A stretch of DNA of 29,276 nt. Origin: Basidiobolus meristosporus CBS 931.73. Its lineage: Eukaryota; Basidiobolomycota; Basidiobolomycetes; Basidiobolales; Basidiobolaceae. Below the pieces are notes generated by a model. That model ran no database searches. It worked only from the letters and a program-made list of their open reading frames with translations, and had not been told where the DNA came from. How positions within the stretch are numbered: the stretch's first letter is position 1; the number at the start of each line of letters is the position of its first letter. The position numbers and the translations under genes were made by a program. This document shows, one piece after another, positions 1 to 10,783 of this stretch. Location: positions 1 through 29,276 of the forward strand of contig MCFE01000871.1 in NCBI GenBank assembly GCA_002104905.1, in the 5' to 3' direction.

Positions 1-1418
1 ACTGGCATCAACACCTCTTGGTTGTGGGATTTAAATCTTGCAATAGGCTTTTGACCAGATCATCCATTTATATTTCATAGGGTCAGTCAAAGTCAGCTGC
101 CCTTTCATCTTGACAGAGCTCTCTCCTAATCCAGGAGAAGATTCCCAGTCAGCCCTGTTACTCCTGCTACTGCCACTGGGCTATCTGCAATTTTGGAAAT
201 GCTATTACCCTCCTATATCAAAACAAATAAACTACCTCAAGGATTGAGGTACCTATATACATAGATATACTGATGTTCAATACAAAGCCAGGGATCTTGC
301 AGAAGTTATTCTTCACAAGAACACTGGCAAATAGTTTAGAAGAGAAGTAAAGTGTATGCTTAGTTGGGAGCTCTGGGTACACTCAAACATCATTTCAACA
401 GTCTTCACTTTATATCATTCTCTCTGGAAAACAAGCTACACAAGTGAATTATCAGTAAATTGAAACTTCTATTTAACTCCAGGTCACCAACTTCCTTGGG
501 AAATAGAGAGTTAGCAAGCAGTTTTATTCCATTCTCCACTTGACTTTGACAATCAGTATGTTTGGGTAGCAGTGAAGTCCTAGTTCATCTGGTAAGTTTT
601 GTGCAATCTAAAAATCTACACTTTAACTTGGCTTCTTTATTTATGATATCAAATTAGAAGCTCACCCTTTGGCAAGACCTATGGGATATTAACATTGGAA
701 AAGAATGCTCTCTTGAAGGTATAGGAGTAGAAGACTTGAAGTACCAGAAGAAATAACAAATGTCTTTAGCTGCATGTCTCAATATCAAAGACAAACTGCT
801 GATTCCATGTTCAGGAGCAAAAATTGTAAGGAATGCCTGGAAGGCATTAGAAGACACCTCTCAGTCATGTTCAGCTGCTGAAAAAATGTATCTTAGACAA
901 GAATTGTTTACCATAATGATTCCCCTAGGAGAAGAAAGGCAACTGTCTCTCCCTCACAAAAATACCGATATTAATCCACTGCAGTACATAGTCATTGGAA
1001 AGGCTCATGAACTCAAGTTATAATCTGTTATAAATTCATAACTTCTCGTATCAAGCAGCTAGAGTATAAAGTTGAAGACTCAGCCTCGGTGCGGGTCTAT
1101 GCAATTGAGCTTATCTTTATCTCACAACTCACTAAGAAAAGGTGCACTAGGATGCTATAGTACTAGAGTACCAGTTTAACCGCTGAAAATGGGTTTATGC
1201 AGTGTAGTGGAATGTCAGCCACAATTGGAAGTACTAATCTATAACCAGATGGTGCTCCTTCTTTCTTGCGATGCCTTTATCTCAAATTTACAGCAAGCTG
1301 CCTCGTGGAGCAGATAGCTTCCTACCTTTTGCGACACCATACATCCCCCACATATCATCACTGCTGGGCAAATCTTCCAACCGATTTATTGTAAGTAGCA
1401 ATTCTCAGAGTCCAACGC
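1..1418. other. Gene-poor leading region
   Basis: I see no supportable gene here. The first ~1.1 kb is AT-rich. An ATG-started frame of 87 codons at 760-1023 resembles nothing I recognise and has no clear splice partners. On the minus strand TTTATT at 1385-1390 reads as AATAAA, about 30 bases after the stop of the dioxygenase gene, and probably marks its 3' end. Confidence 0.5.
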
Positions 1419-2697
1419 TTACCCAGCTGATGAAGACAGAGGAGAGGCTAAAGTTGAGGCCCCATGCTTTCTCTTTTTGCCCAATCTACCTGGAATCTGA
1501 AAAACAGCAGTGTAGCGGTGGCCTTTAGATTTGGATAGCACCGAAGTGGTTCCATGCTCATCGACGCATGGCCTCCAGAACCACAGCATATTGTGGCTGA
1601 GTGGCACTGCAACCTTGTATTTGGGGATAATGAAGTACTGCTCTTCGGTATCGCCATCAAGGAAACATACGCCTATAGCATATTGTGACTTGTCCTTATC
1701 AACATGAATCTTTGTGGAATAATCTTTTGTCGCGAAGAAGCTTGGGAGTGAGGTGTCCTTATGTAACAAAGGCATCTGATACTCCAATTGAATCTTTTGC
1801 CAATCTTGTTTCACATCGGGTAGAAACACATCTACGAAGCTCTGGATTAACACTGCCAATGCCTCGGCATTCTTCTGGATCTCGTTTATATGATCAACAT
1901 CGGATTTCTTCAGGGATGGGATGCTGTAAAGAGAGATTCCGGACATATTCCCGCCCCGCGGGCTTCTATAGCCCACGCCGAACATTTGACCGGTTATATA
2001 CTTTGATTTTCGAATCAGATTATTCCGGTAGCCAGGAATGCTTCGCAATGTCTCCAAAGAGAAATCCGCTTGGTCTTTGGAGAACGGGTGCTGGATAACT
2101 CCGAATACAATGGCGTCGTTTTGCAGCAGAAAAGTGGTTCTCTCTAAGATCGTGAAGCTTTTTATGTCCCGCATGTATATTTCGACATCCTCAAACTGAG
2201 AGCAAAAGGATCTAGCTTCAGAAACGGCAAATCGGCATTCGAAGTTGGTTAATCCCTACGGTTTAGAGGTTGTAAACACAGGGAAGAAGAAAACGCATAT
2301 GTGTGTGTAAGGACGTCGGCGTACCTTGACAATCAACCCTTTCCTGTGGAAGTTCATTTCTCTTACTTTGAACCTCTGGTAGGTGCCATATAAGATCCTC
2401 AGCTTTTGAATACCCGGAATATCTTGATACATGGGGCTTCTCAGTCGGTTGCTTAAGTAGTTGAAGATATGGGGCCTTTTGGAATCCTACAAAACTATTG
2501 GTGAGAAATGGAGTCGGTAGCATGACGTTTCTAGCGGAACCAACTTCGAGAGTAACGAATTGATTTGCAAACTCAAACAGTAGATGTTTATCAGTAAGCA
2601 AGGTGGCAAGGTGGGATGGATTGTTTTCAATCAACTCTACCAAGGATGCAATCCACCTTCTCCAAGGTGCATAGCGATCTATCTTGGATTCGTTCAT
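1419..2697 (-). CDS. 2-oxoglutarate/Fe(II) dioxygenase, TET/JBP-like
   Basis: Two exons, 2697-2325 and 2215-1419, joined across a 109-bp intron (donor GTACGC, acceptor TGAAG) whose phases match, give 389 residues. The C-terminal half has the double-stranded beta-helix iron and cosubstrate set: H295-x-D297 (IHVDKD), H345 (DEHGTT) and R358 (GHRYTAV). Before it, MFGVGYRSPRGG resembles the glycine-aromatic motif of fungal TET/JBP-like oxygenases, a group often linked to mobile DNA and acting on nucleic-acid bases. That family assignment is inference from motif order; another 2OG-oxygenase family is possible. The start ATG at 2697 is the first in frame after an upstream stop, but an extra 5' exon cannot be excluded. 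A basic tail (GKKRKHG) could be a nuclear signal. The stop sits inside a donor-like GTAAGC: splicing 1422-1364 would give a 413-residue variant ending at 1288. Confidence 0.7.
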
Positions 2698-2829
2698 TAC
2701 AGTGATAGTTGTGGGATCTGTTGGCTTTTAAGCTCACCTCGTTTCCATGTTACACTCGATGGTCACAGTCATGGTTTGCAGGAGATGGTTAAAAAATTGA
2801 ACGCGGATGGCGTAACTATGTTTTGGTAG

Positions 2830-5800
2830 GATCTTCTGGCCAATAGATGGCCAGTAAAATTACATATTGCGCTACACTCGAAATTGCGCTACAACCACAC
2901 TGACTGTTTAATGGGAAGTGGAGTGACAGCTACCTCGCGCTTATCTAGACAGGCTGCGTGATGGCTCATTCTTTTGCTATTAATTACTTTTACGCGCCAT
3001 TCCAATGATTTAACTTCACGACTTTGACTAGTTTCTCGGCTGCGGGACCATGGAAGTATAATCTTTGAATATATGGAAGCCTCTCGGCTTCCATCGGCAC
3101 AGAAAAATGATATATTGTTGGAGATATATATGGTCATTATTGGAGGATATTGCAGCAAATTATGATTCATCGCTACCGGGAAATCCAACCATCATAGTAA
3201 AGTCTGTGCGGATGGGAAGCCCGAAATCCGCCCATACATCGTGATTGGCGCAATCGCGCTATGGTTGGAATATTGGTAGATTGCCCTGCACCAATAGACA
3301 CCACCCCATCACTTTCCGATTATGGCAATGCGGAGTAAGGAAGTGCTTTAAACTACTACATCATTGAATCAAAGATTAAGGTTGGGAACAACCAGTGGGA
3401 AGTAGTAACGCAGAACTTGATTCACCTGCTGCGTCATCTGCTCATTGAAATCTATGATCTTCTTTCCTAATCCAGCAGAAAGTATATTACCAATCTCAGT
3501 CCTAATTAGTGCCCAGGAGGTGAACACAGTTTCGGGAAAAAGAATAGCAGTAATACAGCTATGCACATTCTATGTGGTTGATTTCTTCTATCTCCGTTGA
3601 TTGCACTTTCGTTCCTAACCGCACAAGATGCGTAGTTGCATATACGGGAATTGCGCCACAAATACGCATCCAATTCCACATTGTTGGGTAATTAGCATCT
3701 ACTCAGAAAATGCTCGAGGATAGAGACAAGAAATCGGTGATTTATCTGTATATGCGTTTGTATTCCCGCAATATGCATCCAAGTAAATACTAACCTGACA
3801 CCCTTGAAACATAACGTAACTTATAACTGCACCTATAGCTCTAGTCAAACTAACTGGATCTCGGCATTAGTTTACAACCATGAATAACCTTTACATCCGC
3901 CATCGCATGTCAATAACATGCGATATTTGAGTGTTCAACCATGAATTGTAAACATGCTCTTGGTTGCTTTGTGTGTTTCAAGACTCATGGTTGGGCAGCT
4001 CCGGCTGCTAATGCAAATTGTAGCTGTTATTATTGTTTGGGTTGTTGCTCTACTTGAAGTTAAATGGATATGCCAACTCCAAGAATGAGCTAATATCTTA
4101 CAAACTTGATCTCTAGCTGATTTAGGTGCTAGCAATGGGCTACATAGGATCCAAAGGTACATGGACAGTTTCAGTGTAAACTAGATAATCACAACAGATA
4201 CAAGCTACCTCTAGAGCTATGAGCAATACCATATTTGTAATCATAGCGGAGGTGAAATGCATTCCAGGATCTGATTTAAAATCATCTAGTTGGTAGATCC
4301 AATATGATATTTTACTTGGGTATTGGCTACTATTGGATGCAATTGCCCATTAGTTTTGTAAGCATTAGATATGTGATCATTCTCATTTCCTGTTTGACCG
4401 GATTCTAGTTAGGAAATGAATTGCGCCAGCTGATTGTCAAGATGTAATTATTCAAACCGGTAGTTGATCCTGATTGGGAAGAGTCTCAAGATACATTTCT
4501 ACTAAGATCGTAAGGTATATAGTAGCGGCAGTCAGGTTGTAGCTGCTATAGGAGTATAGAGGAGGATCAAGAGGCAACATTATTTTTCTAGCCAACCTAT
4601 ATGTAGGGCATGATGCAAATCTTACATTTGCACTCGAATGTTTACACTAATCTAGTCAACAAAACCCTGCTCTGAACCTTGCTGATTCCAGCTCAAATTC
4701 ATGCAGTCAATCTTTTGCCCTCACAGCAACATCAAACATAATCAGGAGACTGATGATAACTATTTATTAAGATACTTATAAAGCAGCTTTATCAGTACTC
4801 CAGATACTAATGGCAATCAGACCCTCAAAGTTGACTAAATACCTTGAAAAATTTCAAACTTGGAACTCATCTAACTTTCAGCTGGTATTCTGATTGTATT
4901 TTGTTGATACGAGCTCGTGTTTTTCTTCCAAACTTTTAGTTGCAATTTTAGTGGAGGTAATAGGCAGCTGATTATAAATTATGGTATGAATGCTAGTTGG
5001 CCTATTCTCCTGCTGAAAATATATCTGCTTGTCTTCCTAATAGCTAGTACCTGTGATTCTGAGAGAGAGATGTCAGTTTTGAGAAACCTGGAATTCAGCA
5101 AATGATGGCATTATGCAGGCTTTTTTTTAATATTTTCTGTTAAGTAAAAGCTCGTAGACTTCATACATATGCTCTGAGGAACCTTCTTAATGTATTAAAC
5201 TTGCTTTAGCGTACCATTCATCATTATGTCACATACCATTCTCTCAATTAGCTACATTAGGATAGTAAATAAGTCAGCTTTATCTTACTCTGGCACTTTA
5301 TATTACTATATGAAGCTACATCACGCTGTTAGCACTCATTGGCACTATAAGTGTTACCCAGTAATATTACTTAAGTCAGTTGACATAATATGTATTATTG
5401 ATTTTCTTGTGTAGATTACTCAAGCAAGGGAATGGTTAAGGCATGATGTGTCTTAATTGTTAAAGTTATAACATAAATACAACAGTGCAAGTTTTATATG
5501 TACCACTCACAAGACGTTTGTTGGTGCTTTGTGTCAAGACTACTCTGTGCATATTAATATAGAAGTTTATTTTTCACTTTGAACTAAGTTATCTGATCAG
5601 TGTCTCAAGTATGCATAGGGCTTGCTACAAGTAGCTTTGCACTTGACCACTTGCAAACTAAAGCAAAGTTACAGCAAGATAATACTCAAGTATCACGCAC
5701 CATGTATTATGCATGCCTCAAGAAAACATCACTATGCGTCCATAATGAAGTCCTAGTCAGTAATGTCAGAAATCCGGTGGACTGCATTGGGGATGACCCA

Positions 5801-6503
5801 CAAAAAAACCGAAAAGGTCGTTTGCAAGTACTGAAACGCGGTTTTCATTGCAGGTTCTTAACTGGACCTCAAGGCCATGCTGGGTTGTATAATTAAGATT
5901 GAATGTGTAGTAAAAGACATACTGTTGATGTGCACTATTTTTCTTTCATTTATATATATAGGTAGAGTGCTTGAGAATCAAGCAAGACCTGAGGCAATAA
6001 GCTAATATATCCATAATTTGTATGCACTTCAATATACGACTGATCCCACTACTGATATAGCATTTGATTTTGCTCGGCTGGATGAGTGTATAAAATTGCT
6101 AGCGAGAAGGTAGAGTGAAGGCTAATACGCTAACAATGCATTTTCTTTTAGGCGATTGGGGAGAGGGCAGTATAATATGTAGTCAATGAAACAAGATGCA
6201 AAATTCCCAACCAAATATAACTCCATACACTTATTCCACGCTCATTGACCAACCCTCTGTCAAATCAGATGTAATGGAAAATCCCAGGTCCACTGATACG
6301 CTAGGTATTGCACTTTATGTACAGGAGTAGTTCTAAACTTGTGTATTTAGTGGCGAGTAGCTGTGTAAGAATTCCCGATTGGATTGAACATGTTTGCTTA
6401 GACAAGCAATAAACTGGAGGTAATAAAGTACTGACAACTTTAACTATCATCTATTAGGAATACATAATTCTGTAAGTGTTATATATTGATGTATGTTGGC
6501 TTC
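2830..6503. other. AT-rich gene desert
   Basis: About 3.7 kb without a convincing coding region. Frames are short, unrelated to families I know and frequently interrupted. The word ATTGCGC recurs (twice at 2865-2893 in an 18-bp-spaced direct repeat, again near 3652 and 4423). A nested inverted repeat lies at 3870-3953. The stretch from about 4.5 to 6.2 kb looks distinctly AT-rich compared with the flanking genes. It may be decayed mobile-element or heterochromatic sequence, but no transposase, reverse transcriptase or terminal repeat was recognised. Confidence 0.5.
3870..3953. repeat. Nested inverted repeat
   Basis: An inner perfect hairpin, ATCGCATGT (3902-3910), loop CAATA, ACATGCGAT (3916-3924), sits almost concentrically inside outer arms GTTTACAA (3870-3877) and TTGTAAAC (3946-3953). 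The word CAACCATGAAT also appears as a direct repeat at 3875-3885 and 3936-3946. It could be a protein-binding palindrome or the relic of a small inverted-repeat element; function unknown. Confidence 0.6.
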
Positions 6504-7793
6504 CTATTGGCAAGGTGTTTGCCCTTCTACATCACCTTGCTCTACTGTGCAAGTTTGGCTGTTACCGCCTTCCTCCCCTCCACTATTCGCTGCATCAGGG
6601 GTATTTTCCATTTCGGAGTCACTCGGTGGAAGGTCGCTACCACTAGCTTCAACCCTCTCATTATTGACAGCATCATTAGGGCTGGCCTCAGGATATCCAT
6701 CACCATTACTTTCACTACCAGCTTCGATATTACTACTTTCAGCACTAGTATCAGAATCACTGGCCACGACATCCTCGCTTTTGGCGCCGGTATTCCCGTT
6801 TTCAGTACTAGTCTCAGGATATCCGCTATCGGGGTCGGCTCCAGTTTCTCCACTTGGGGTGCTCCCCTCAGTCTCTCCGCTTTCAGTGCTGCCCTCAGTA
6901 TTTTCGACACTACCCTCTGTGTATTCGTTTTCGTCACTCTCTCTATCTACAGTCCGGTCCTCTGTATTCTCGGCCCCACTCTCCTCGGGACTTTCTTGGC
7001 TTTCTTCATCTTTCGAGGCGGGAGTAACTGGTTCATCACTTCCATCACTTTCAGAACCAGTTTTGTAGTCACCTTCATTATCAGCACTATCGACACTGTC
7101 TTCAGCATCACTTTCAACGCTGTCACCATTTCCAGAATCGGATTTGCTTTCAACACCTTCATCAGAAACATCATTCTTACTAGAGCCATAAACGGTTACC
7201 CCACCGTCGTTATTTTGGCTGCCCGTTCCATCTTTGCCATCTCCTTTATCTTGAGTATCGAGCTTCTTGGTATCGTTACTGTTGTCTGTATCGGCGGTTT
7301 TGCCTTCTTCATTGCTCGGGATACCGTCTTTGGTATTGGCTGCGTCATCCTTTTCGGATTTCGAAGTGTCTAGCTCCTTTTCACCGCTACCCTTACTACA
7401 ACCCGAACCATCTCCATCACCATTGTCACCAGAGCTTTCACCAGCTCCAGAATTATACGAGTCGGCTTGGTTGCCATTTCCAGCATTAATACCAGTGGCA
7501 CTCCTACCGCGGCCCTCATCATCTCCAGCTTTGTATCCATTCTCATCGTTGTTACCACCATTTTCAGGTTCACCCCTAAATTTTGGACTGTTCTTCCCTA
7601 CATCGTACACCCCCGCACCGCTTGACTCGCTGGCGATACCTTTACCACTGCCGTCGCCGTTCCCGACATTGAAAATATCTATGATGTCGTAATCGCCGCT
7701 GCTTCTAAGCCGGATTCTTCGGTCCAAGGCTGCGGTGTGGATGACTGCCAACCCGGAGAGTAGGCATAGGACTTTGGAGGCTGCGAATCGCAT
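6504..7793 (-). CDS. Secreted acidic Ser/Asp/Glu/Gly-rich low-complexity protein
   Basis: One uninterrupted frame of 429 residues. Residues 1-21 form a signal peptide (hydrophobic core LCLLSGLAVIHTA, likely cut before ALDRR); a dibasic RR follows and could be a Kex2-type site. The rest is almost entirely Ser, Asp, Glu, Gly, Asn and Thr with very few hydrophobic residues, so it should be disordered and strongly negative. Short repeats such as TEGS and SGET recur near residues 285-310. Mature cysteines are scarce: one mid-protein (GSGCSKG) and a pair at the extreme C-terminus (TCTVEQ, TPCQ). No folded domain, transmembrane segment or clear GPI signal was seen. Many Ser/Thr suggest O-mannosylation. 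A cell-wall, spore-coat or cation-binding matrix role is speculation. TATAAA lies 59 bases upstream of the ATG. Confidence 0.75.
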   Translation of the reverse strand: MRFAASKVLCLLSGLAVIHTAALDRRIRLRSSGDYDIIDIFNVGNGDGSGKGIASESSGAGVYDVGKNSPKFRGEPENGGNNDENGYKAGDDEGRGRSATGINAGNGNQADSYNSGAGESSGDNGDGDGSGCSKGSGEKELDTSKSEKDDAANTKDGIPSNEEGKTADTDNSNDTKKLDTQDKGDGKDGTGSQNNDGGVTVYGSSKNDVSDEGVESKSDSGNGDSVESDAEDSVDSADNEGDYKTGSESDGSDEPVTPASKDEESQESPEESGAENTEDRTVDRESDENEYTEGSVENTEGSTESGETEGSTPSGETGADPDSGYPETSTENGNTGAKSEDVVASDSDTSAESSNIEAGSESNGDGYPEASPNDAVNNERVEASGSDLPPSDSEMENTPDAANSGGEEGGNSQTCTVEQGDVEGQTPCQ

Positions 7794-7846
7794 GTTGTAG
7801 TGGATGTCAATGTATTTTGGTGGTAATCTCGACGTTCTAGTCCTGA

Positions 7847-7852
7847 TTTATA
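7847..7852 (-). promoter_or_regulatory. TATA box of the acidic secreted protein gene
   Basis: On the minus strand this reads TATAAA, 59 bases before the ATG at 7793. A run of ten C (7869-7878, G on the coding strand) lies just upstream. Confidence 0.6.
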
Positions 7853-8320
7853 CTCGCCCATGACTTCGCCCCCCCCCCAACCTTCGATTGCTCCTTATTA
7901 GTGCTCCACTGTAAGCACCTCCCCCTTGCCTCCAATCGGTTTATGCACAGTGATGCCTCTAATCAGCCGGTGTGCGTGTGAGGTGGCTATGACAAACAAA
8001 GCCAAGTGATGCCACTAATCACCCAACAGCATCTACCCGATGAAAGTTGTTTGTAATGGCCCAGGAAAGGCAATGGTCGCAGTAACTGTGTGCCTACCCC
8101 AATTATACTACGGGCGCATATTCTCTAATGCTGATAAACTCCGCATTCTTTCTTGACATCTATTCTCCTTTTAAAATCATTATGAAGACGAAAGAGGGTA
8201 GAACCGCTCGTCGAGAGCTTAGCAGTAAAGTAATTAACCAAACATACATTACATGTCGGTAAGATATGTGACTGTATAATACGTGATTTATTAGTTATTT
8301 ATGATGACAATGCTTTGGGT
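7853..8320. other. Intergenic spacer, LEU1 3' region and secreted-protein promoter
   Basis: No gene is seen. TTTATT at 8287-8292 reads as AATAAA on the minus strand, about 29 bases past the LEU1 stop, and is the likely LEU1 polyadenylation signal. The remainder is presumably promoter for the secreted-protein gene and includes the C10 homopolymer. Confidence 0.5.
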
Positions 8321-10570
8321 TTACCAATCTAACTTCTTGGGCTTTTGCTTGGGGCTGGCTGTGGGCTTGATGGCTTTCCCACTGTACTCTTTACCGTCCA
8401 GCCATGGCCATTCGTTAGTTCTTTTCACTTCGAACGCCTTGATCTTTTCGCTCTTCTGCATGGTAAGACCGATATCATCCAATCCATTGACAAGGCAGTG
8501 CTTGCGGAATGGCTCCACGTCAAACTCTATTTCACCATCGGGATGGCGGACGACCTGGTTTATGAGATCCACCTCAAGCTCAGCTCCTTGCTTTGCAGCC
8601 TCAGCCAGAGTATCTACATCAGCTTGGGGAAGCACGATCGGAAGCATGCCATTTTTGAATGTATTGTTGAAGAAGATATCTGCGAAACTGGTGGCGATAA
8701 TGCAGCGAATCCCGAAGTCGTTGAATGCCCATGGTGCGTGTTCACGTGAGCTGCCACACCCAAAGTTAGGTCCTGTGCACACCAGGATCCGTGCTTGACG
8801 GTAAGGCTCCTGGTTCAACACGAAGCTTGGGTTTTCTTCCCCGGTGCTGGGATCGTAGCGCAGCGCGTAAAACAATGCGCTGCCAAGACCTGTGCGCTTA
8901 ATCGTCTTCAGGAACTGCTTAGGAATGATCATGTCCGTGTCTACATTAGAGATATCTAGAGGAGCAGCGTAGCCCCTGAGTGTAGTGAACTTCGGCATCC
9001 CAGAGACAGCGGGTGCTTGGCTACCAGCAGATGGGCTAGAAGCTGGCGCATCAGTGACTGGGTCTGCTGCATTAGCGGCTTTTTCGTGGTTCTCGAACTG
9101 TGGTTCGATCACTTGAGGAGCTGAGGATTTTCTAGGCTGTGGTAAATCGGCTGGGACAAGCTTACGCACATCAGTGAGGTAGCCCCTGATGCCGGCAGCA
9201 GCAGCCATGGCAGGGCTCATCAAGTGGGTGCGACCACCAGCGCCTTGACGGCCTTCGAAGTTACGATTGCTAGTACTGGCGCAACGCTCGCCAGGGCTCA
9301 ACTGGTCAGGATTCATACCCAAACACATGGAGCAGCCAGCCTCTCTCCAGTCGAAACCGGCCTCCTTGAAGATGGCGTCCAGTCCTTCTCTTTCAGCTTG
9401 AAGCTTGACAAGACCGGATCCTGGGACAACCATGGCATACACCCAATCGGCAACGTGGTGACCTTTCACGATCTGGGCTGCGCTTCGAAGATCCTCAATA
9501 CGGGAGTTGGTACAACTGCCGATGAATACTTTGTCAATCTTAACTTCTTCCATTGGGGTGTTCGGCACCAAGCCAATATACTCCAAGGCTCTTTCCATAG
9601 CGGCACGCTTGGCGGGATCCGAAACTTGGCCTGGATCAGGGACAACCCCGTCAATAGGGACCACATCCTGTGGACTGGTACCCCAGGTAATAGTGGGGGC
9701 AATATCGGCAGCATCGATCTCTACATTGATATCGTATACGGCATCAGGATCGGAGCGAAGAGTGTTCCAATATTGAACCGCATGATCCCATTCGTTGGCG
9801 TTTGGCGCAAGTGGCTTGCCGCGAAGGTAAGCGAAAGTTATTTCATCGGGAGCGATCATACCGGCACGAGCACCTGCTTCGATCGCCATGTTACAAATAG
9901 ACATTCTTGCTTCCATCGACAAGGTAGAGATGGCGGAGCCACAGAACTCGATGACACAACCAGTACCACCGGCAGTGCCAATAACTCCAATAGCATGAAG
10001 GACAATATCCTTGCTGGTGACACCAGGGGCTAGCTTCCCCTCGACCCGGATACGCATATTCTTCGACTTCTTCTGCAAGAGTGTCTGGGTGGCAAGGACG
10101 TGTTCGACCTCAGAGGTACCGATACCAAAAGCCAGAGCACCGAAAGCACCGTGTGTAGAGGTGTGGGAGTCACCGCAAACGACAGTGGTTGCTGGAAGGG
10201 TGAATCCTTGCTCGGGGCCAATGACGTGCACAATACCCTGGCGGCTATCATCCATGCCAAAGTAAGTGAGTCCGAATTCCTTAACGTTGCTTTCCAGAGT
10301 CTCACACTGAGTTCTTGAGTCAGCCTCATGAATGAACGTGGAGATATTCTTGAAGTTCTTGCGGTTGGTTGTGGGGATGTTGTGGTCCACGGTAGCAAGG
10401 GTACAGTCAACACGGCGGACACCGCGTCCGGCGTTTCTCAACCCCTCGAAGGCCTGTGGGCTGGTGACTTCATGAACAAGGTGTCTATCAATGTAGATCA
10501 AGCAGGTTCCGTCTTCTTGACGATCGACCACATGGTCGTCCCAAATTTTGTCGTAGAGAGTGCGAGGCAT
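8321..10570 (-). CDS. LEU1: 3-isopropylmalate dehydratase (isopropylmalate isomerase), LeuC-LeuD fusion
   Basis: Intronless, 749 residues, close to the fungal norm of about 760-780. It converts 2-isopropylmalate to 3-isopropylmalate in leucine synthesis, normally in the cytosol. Residues 1 to ~470 are the LeuC (aconitase-like large subunit) domain with DHNIPTT near 63, [13 protein letters not shown] near 132, and [4Fe-4S] ligands at C353 (GSCTNSR), C413 and C416 ([10 protein letters not shown]). An Ala/Pro/Ser-rich linker (~475-525) joins the LeuD swivel domain from ~526, with [13 protein letters not shown] and [13 protein letters not shown]. The fused order is the fungal arrangement; bacteria use two subunits. 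The first ATG of the frame is at 10570; the preceding codon is TTG. No N-terminal organelle signal is evident. The promoter has a TATA box and Gcn4-type sites. Confidence 0.97.
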   Translation of the reverse strand: MPRTLYDKIWDDHVVDRQEDGTCLIYIDRHLVHEVTSPQAFEGLRNAGRGVRRVDCTLATVDHNIPTTNRKNFKNISTFIHEADSRTQCETLESNVKEFGLTYFGMDDSRQGIVHVIGPEQGFTLPATTVVCGDSHTSTHGAFGALAFGIGTSEVEHVLATQTLLQKKSKNMRIRVEGKLAPGVTSKDIVLHAIGVIGTAGGTGCVIEFCGSAISTLSMEARMSICNMAIEAGARAGMIAPDEITFAYLRGKPLAPNANEWDHAVQYWNTLRSDPDAVYDINVEIDAADIAPTITWGTSPQDVVPIDGVVPDPGQVSDPAKRAAMERALEYIGLVPNTPMEEVKIDKVFIGSCTNSRIEDLRSAAQIVKGHHVADWVYAMVVPGSGLVKLQAEREGLDAIFKEAGFDWREAGCSMCLGMNPDQLSPGERCASTSNRNFEGRQGAGGRTHLMSPAMAAAAGIRGYLTDVRKLVPADLPQPRKSSAPQVIEPQFENHEKAANAADPVTDAPASSPSAGSQAPAVSGMPKFTTLRGYAAPLDISNVDTDMIIPKQFLKTIKRTGLGSALFYALRYDPSTGEENPSFVLNQEPYRQARILVCTGPNFGCGSSREHAPWAFNDFGIRCIIATSFADIFFNNTFKNGMLPIVLPQADVDTLAEAAKQGAELEVDLINQVVRHPDGEIEFDVEPFRKHCLVNGLDDIGLTMQKSEKIKAFEVKRTNEWPWLDGKEYSGKAIKPTASPKQKPKKLDW

Positions 10571-10668
10571 CAAATTTGATCGAATGGTAACGAGAACTAA
10601 CTATATATTTACAATACAAAATGAACTTGTAGAAATAATGGTCTGGGGTTAGGATTCATGGAAGCAGG

Positions 10669-10676
10669 CTTATATA
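10669..10676 (-). promoter_or_regulatory. TATA box of LEU1
   Basis: The minus strand reads TATATAAG, about 106 bases before the LEU1 ATG. Confidence 0.55.
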
Positions 10677-10754
10677 CAACCCCCACCCCACTGATCTTAT
10701 CATCATAACTATGAATCATCCCACATCCAAGTGATACAAGACAAAAGCGTCCAT

Positions 10755-10761
10755 TGACTCA
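10755..10761. promoter_or_regulatory. Gcn4/CPC1-type site upstream of LEU1
   Basis: TGACTCA is the palindromic consensus for Gcn4-family bZIP factors, which control amino-acid synthesis genes in fungi. It lies ~185 bases before the LEU1 ATG, upstream of the TATA box. A one-mismatch variant, TGACTTA on the minus strand, follows at 10777-10783. No Leu3-type CCGG-N4-CCGG site was noticed. Confidence 0.5.
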
Positions 10762-10783
10762 CATTGATGCATTAAATAAGTCA

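Noticed and set aside
760-1023. 87-codon ATG-started frame
   Set aside because: No recognisable similarity, promoter or splice partner, and it lies in AT-rich DNA where such a frame can arise by chance.
5600-5896. 98-codon plus-strand frame in the gene desert
   Set aside because: No motif, no supporting promoter or introns, and no resemblance to transposon proteins.
6486-7692. Long plus-strand frames (295, 191 and 141 codons) opposite the acidic secreted protein
   Set aside because: They mirror the low-complexity Ser/Asp/Glu/Gly codons of the minus-strand gene, which has a signal peptide, TATA box and a single clean frame; the plus-strand products have no domain.
9224-10033. 269-codon plus-strand frame opposite LEU1
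   Set aside because: It lies wholly within the certain LEU1 coding region and shows no family resemblance; a shadow of strong codon bias.
10571-10573. TTG start one codon before the LEU1 ATG
   Set aside because: Nuclear fungal genes start at ATG; 10570 is the first ATG of the frame and [10 protein letters not shown] is the natural N-terminus.
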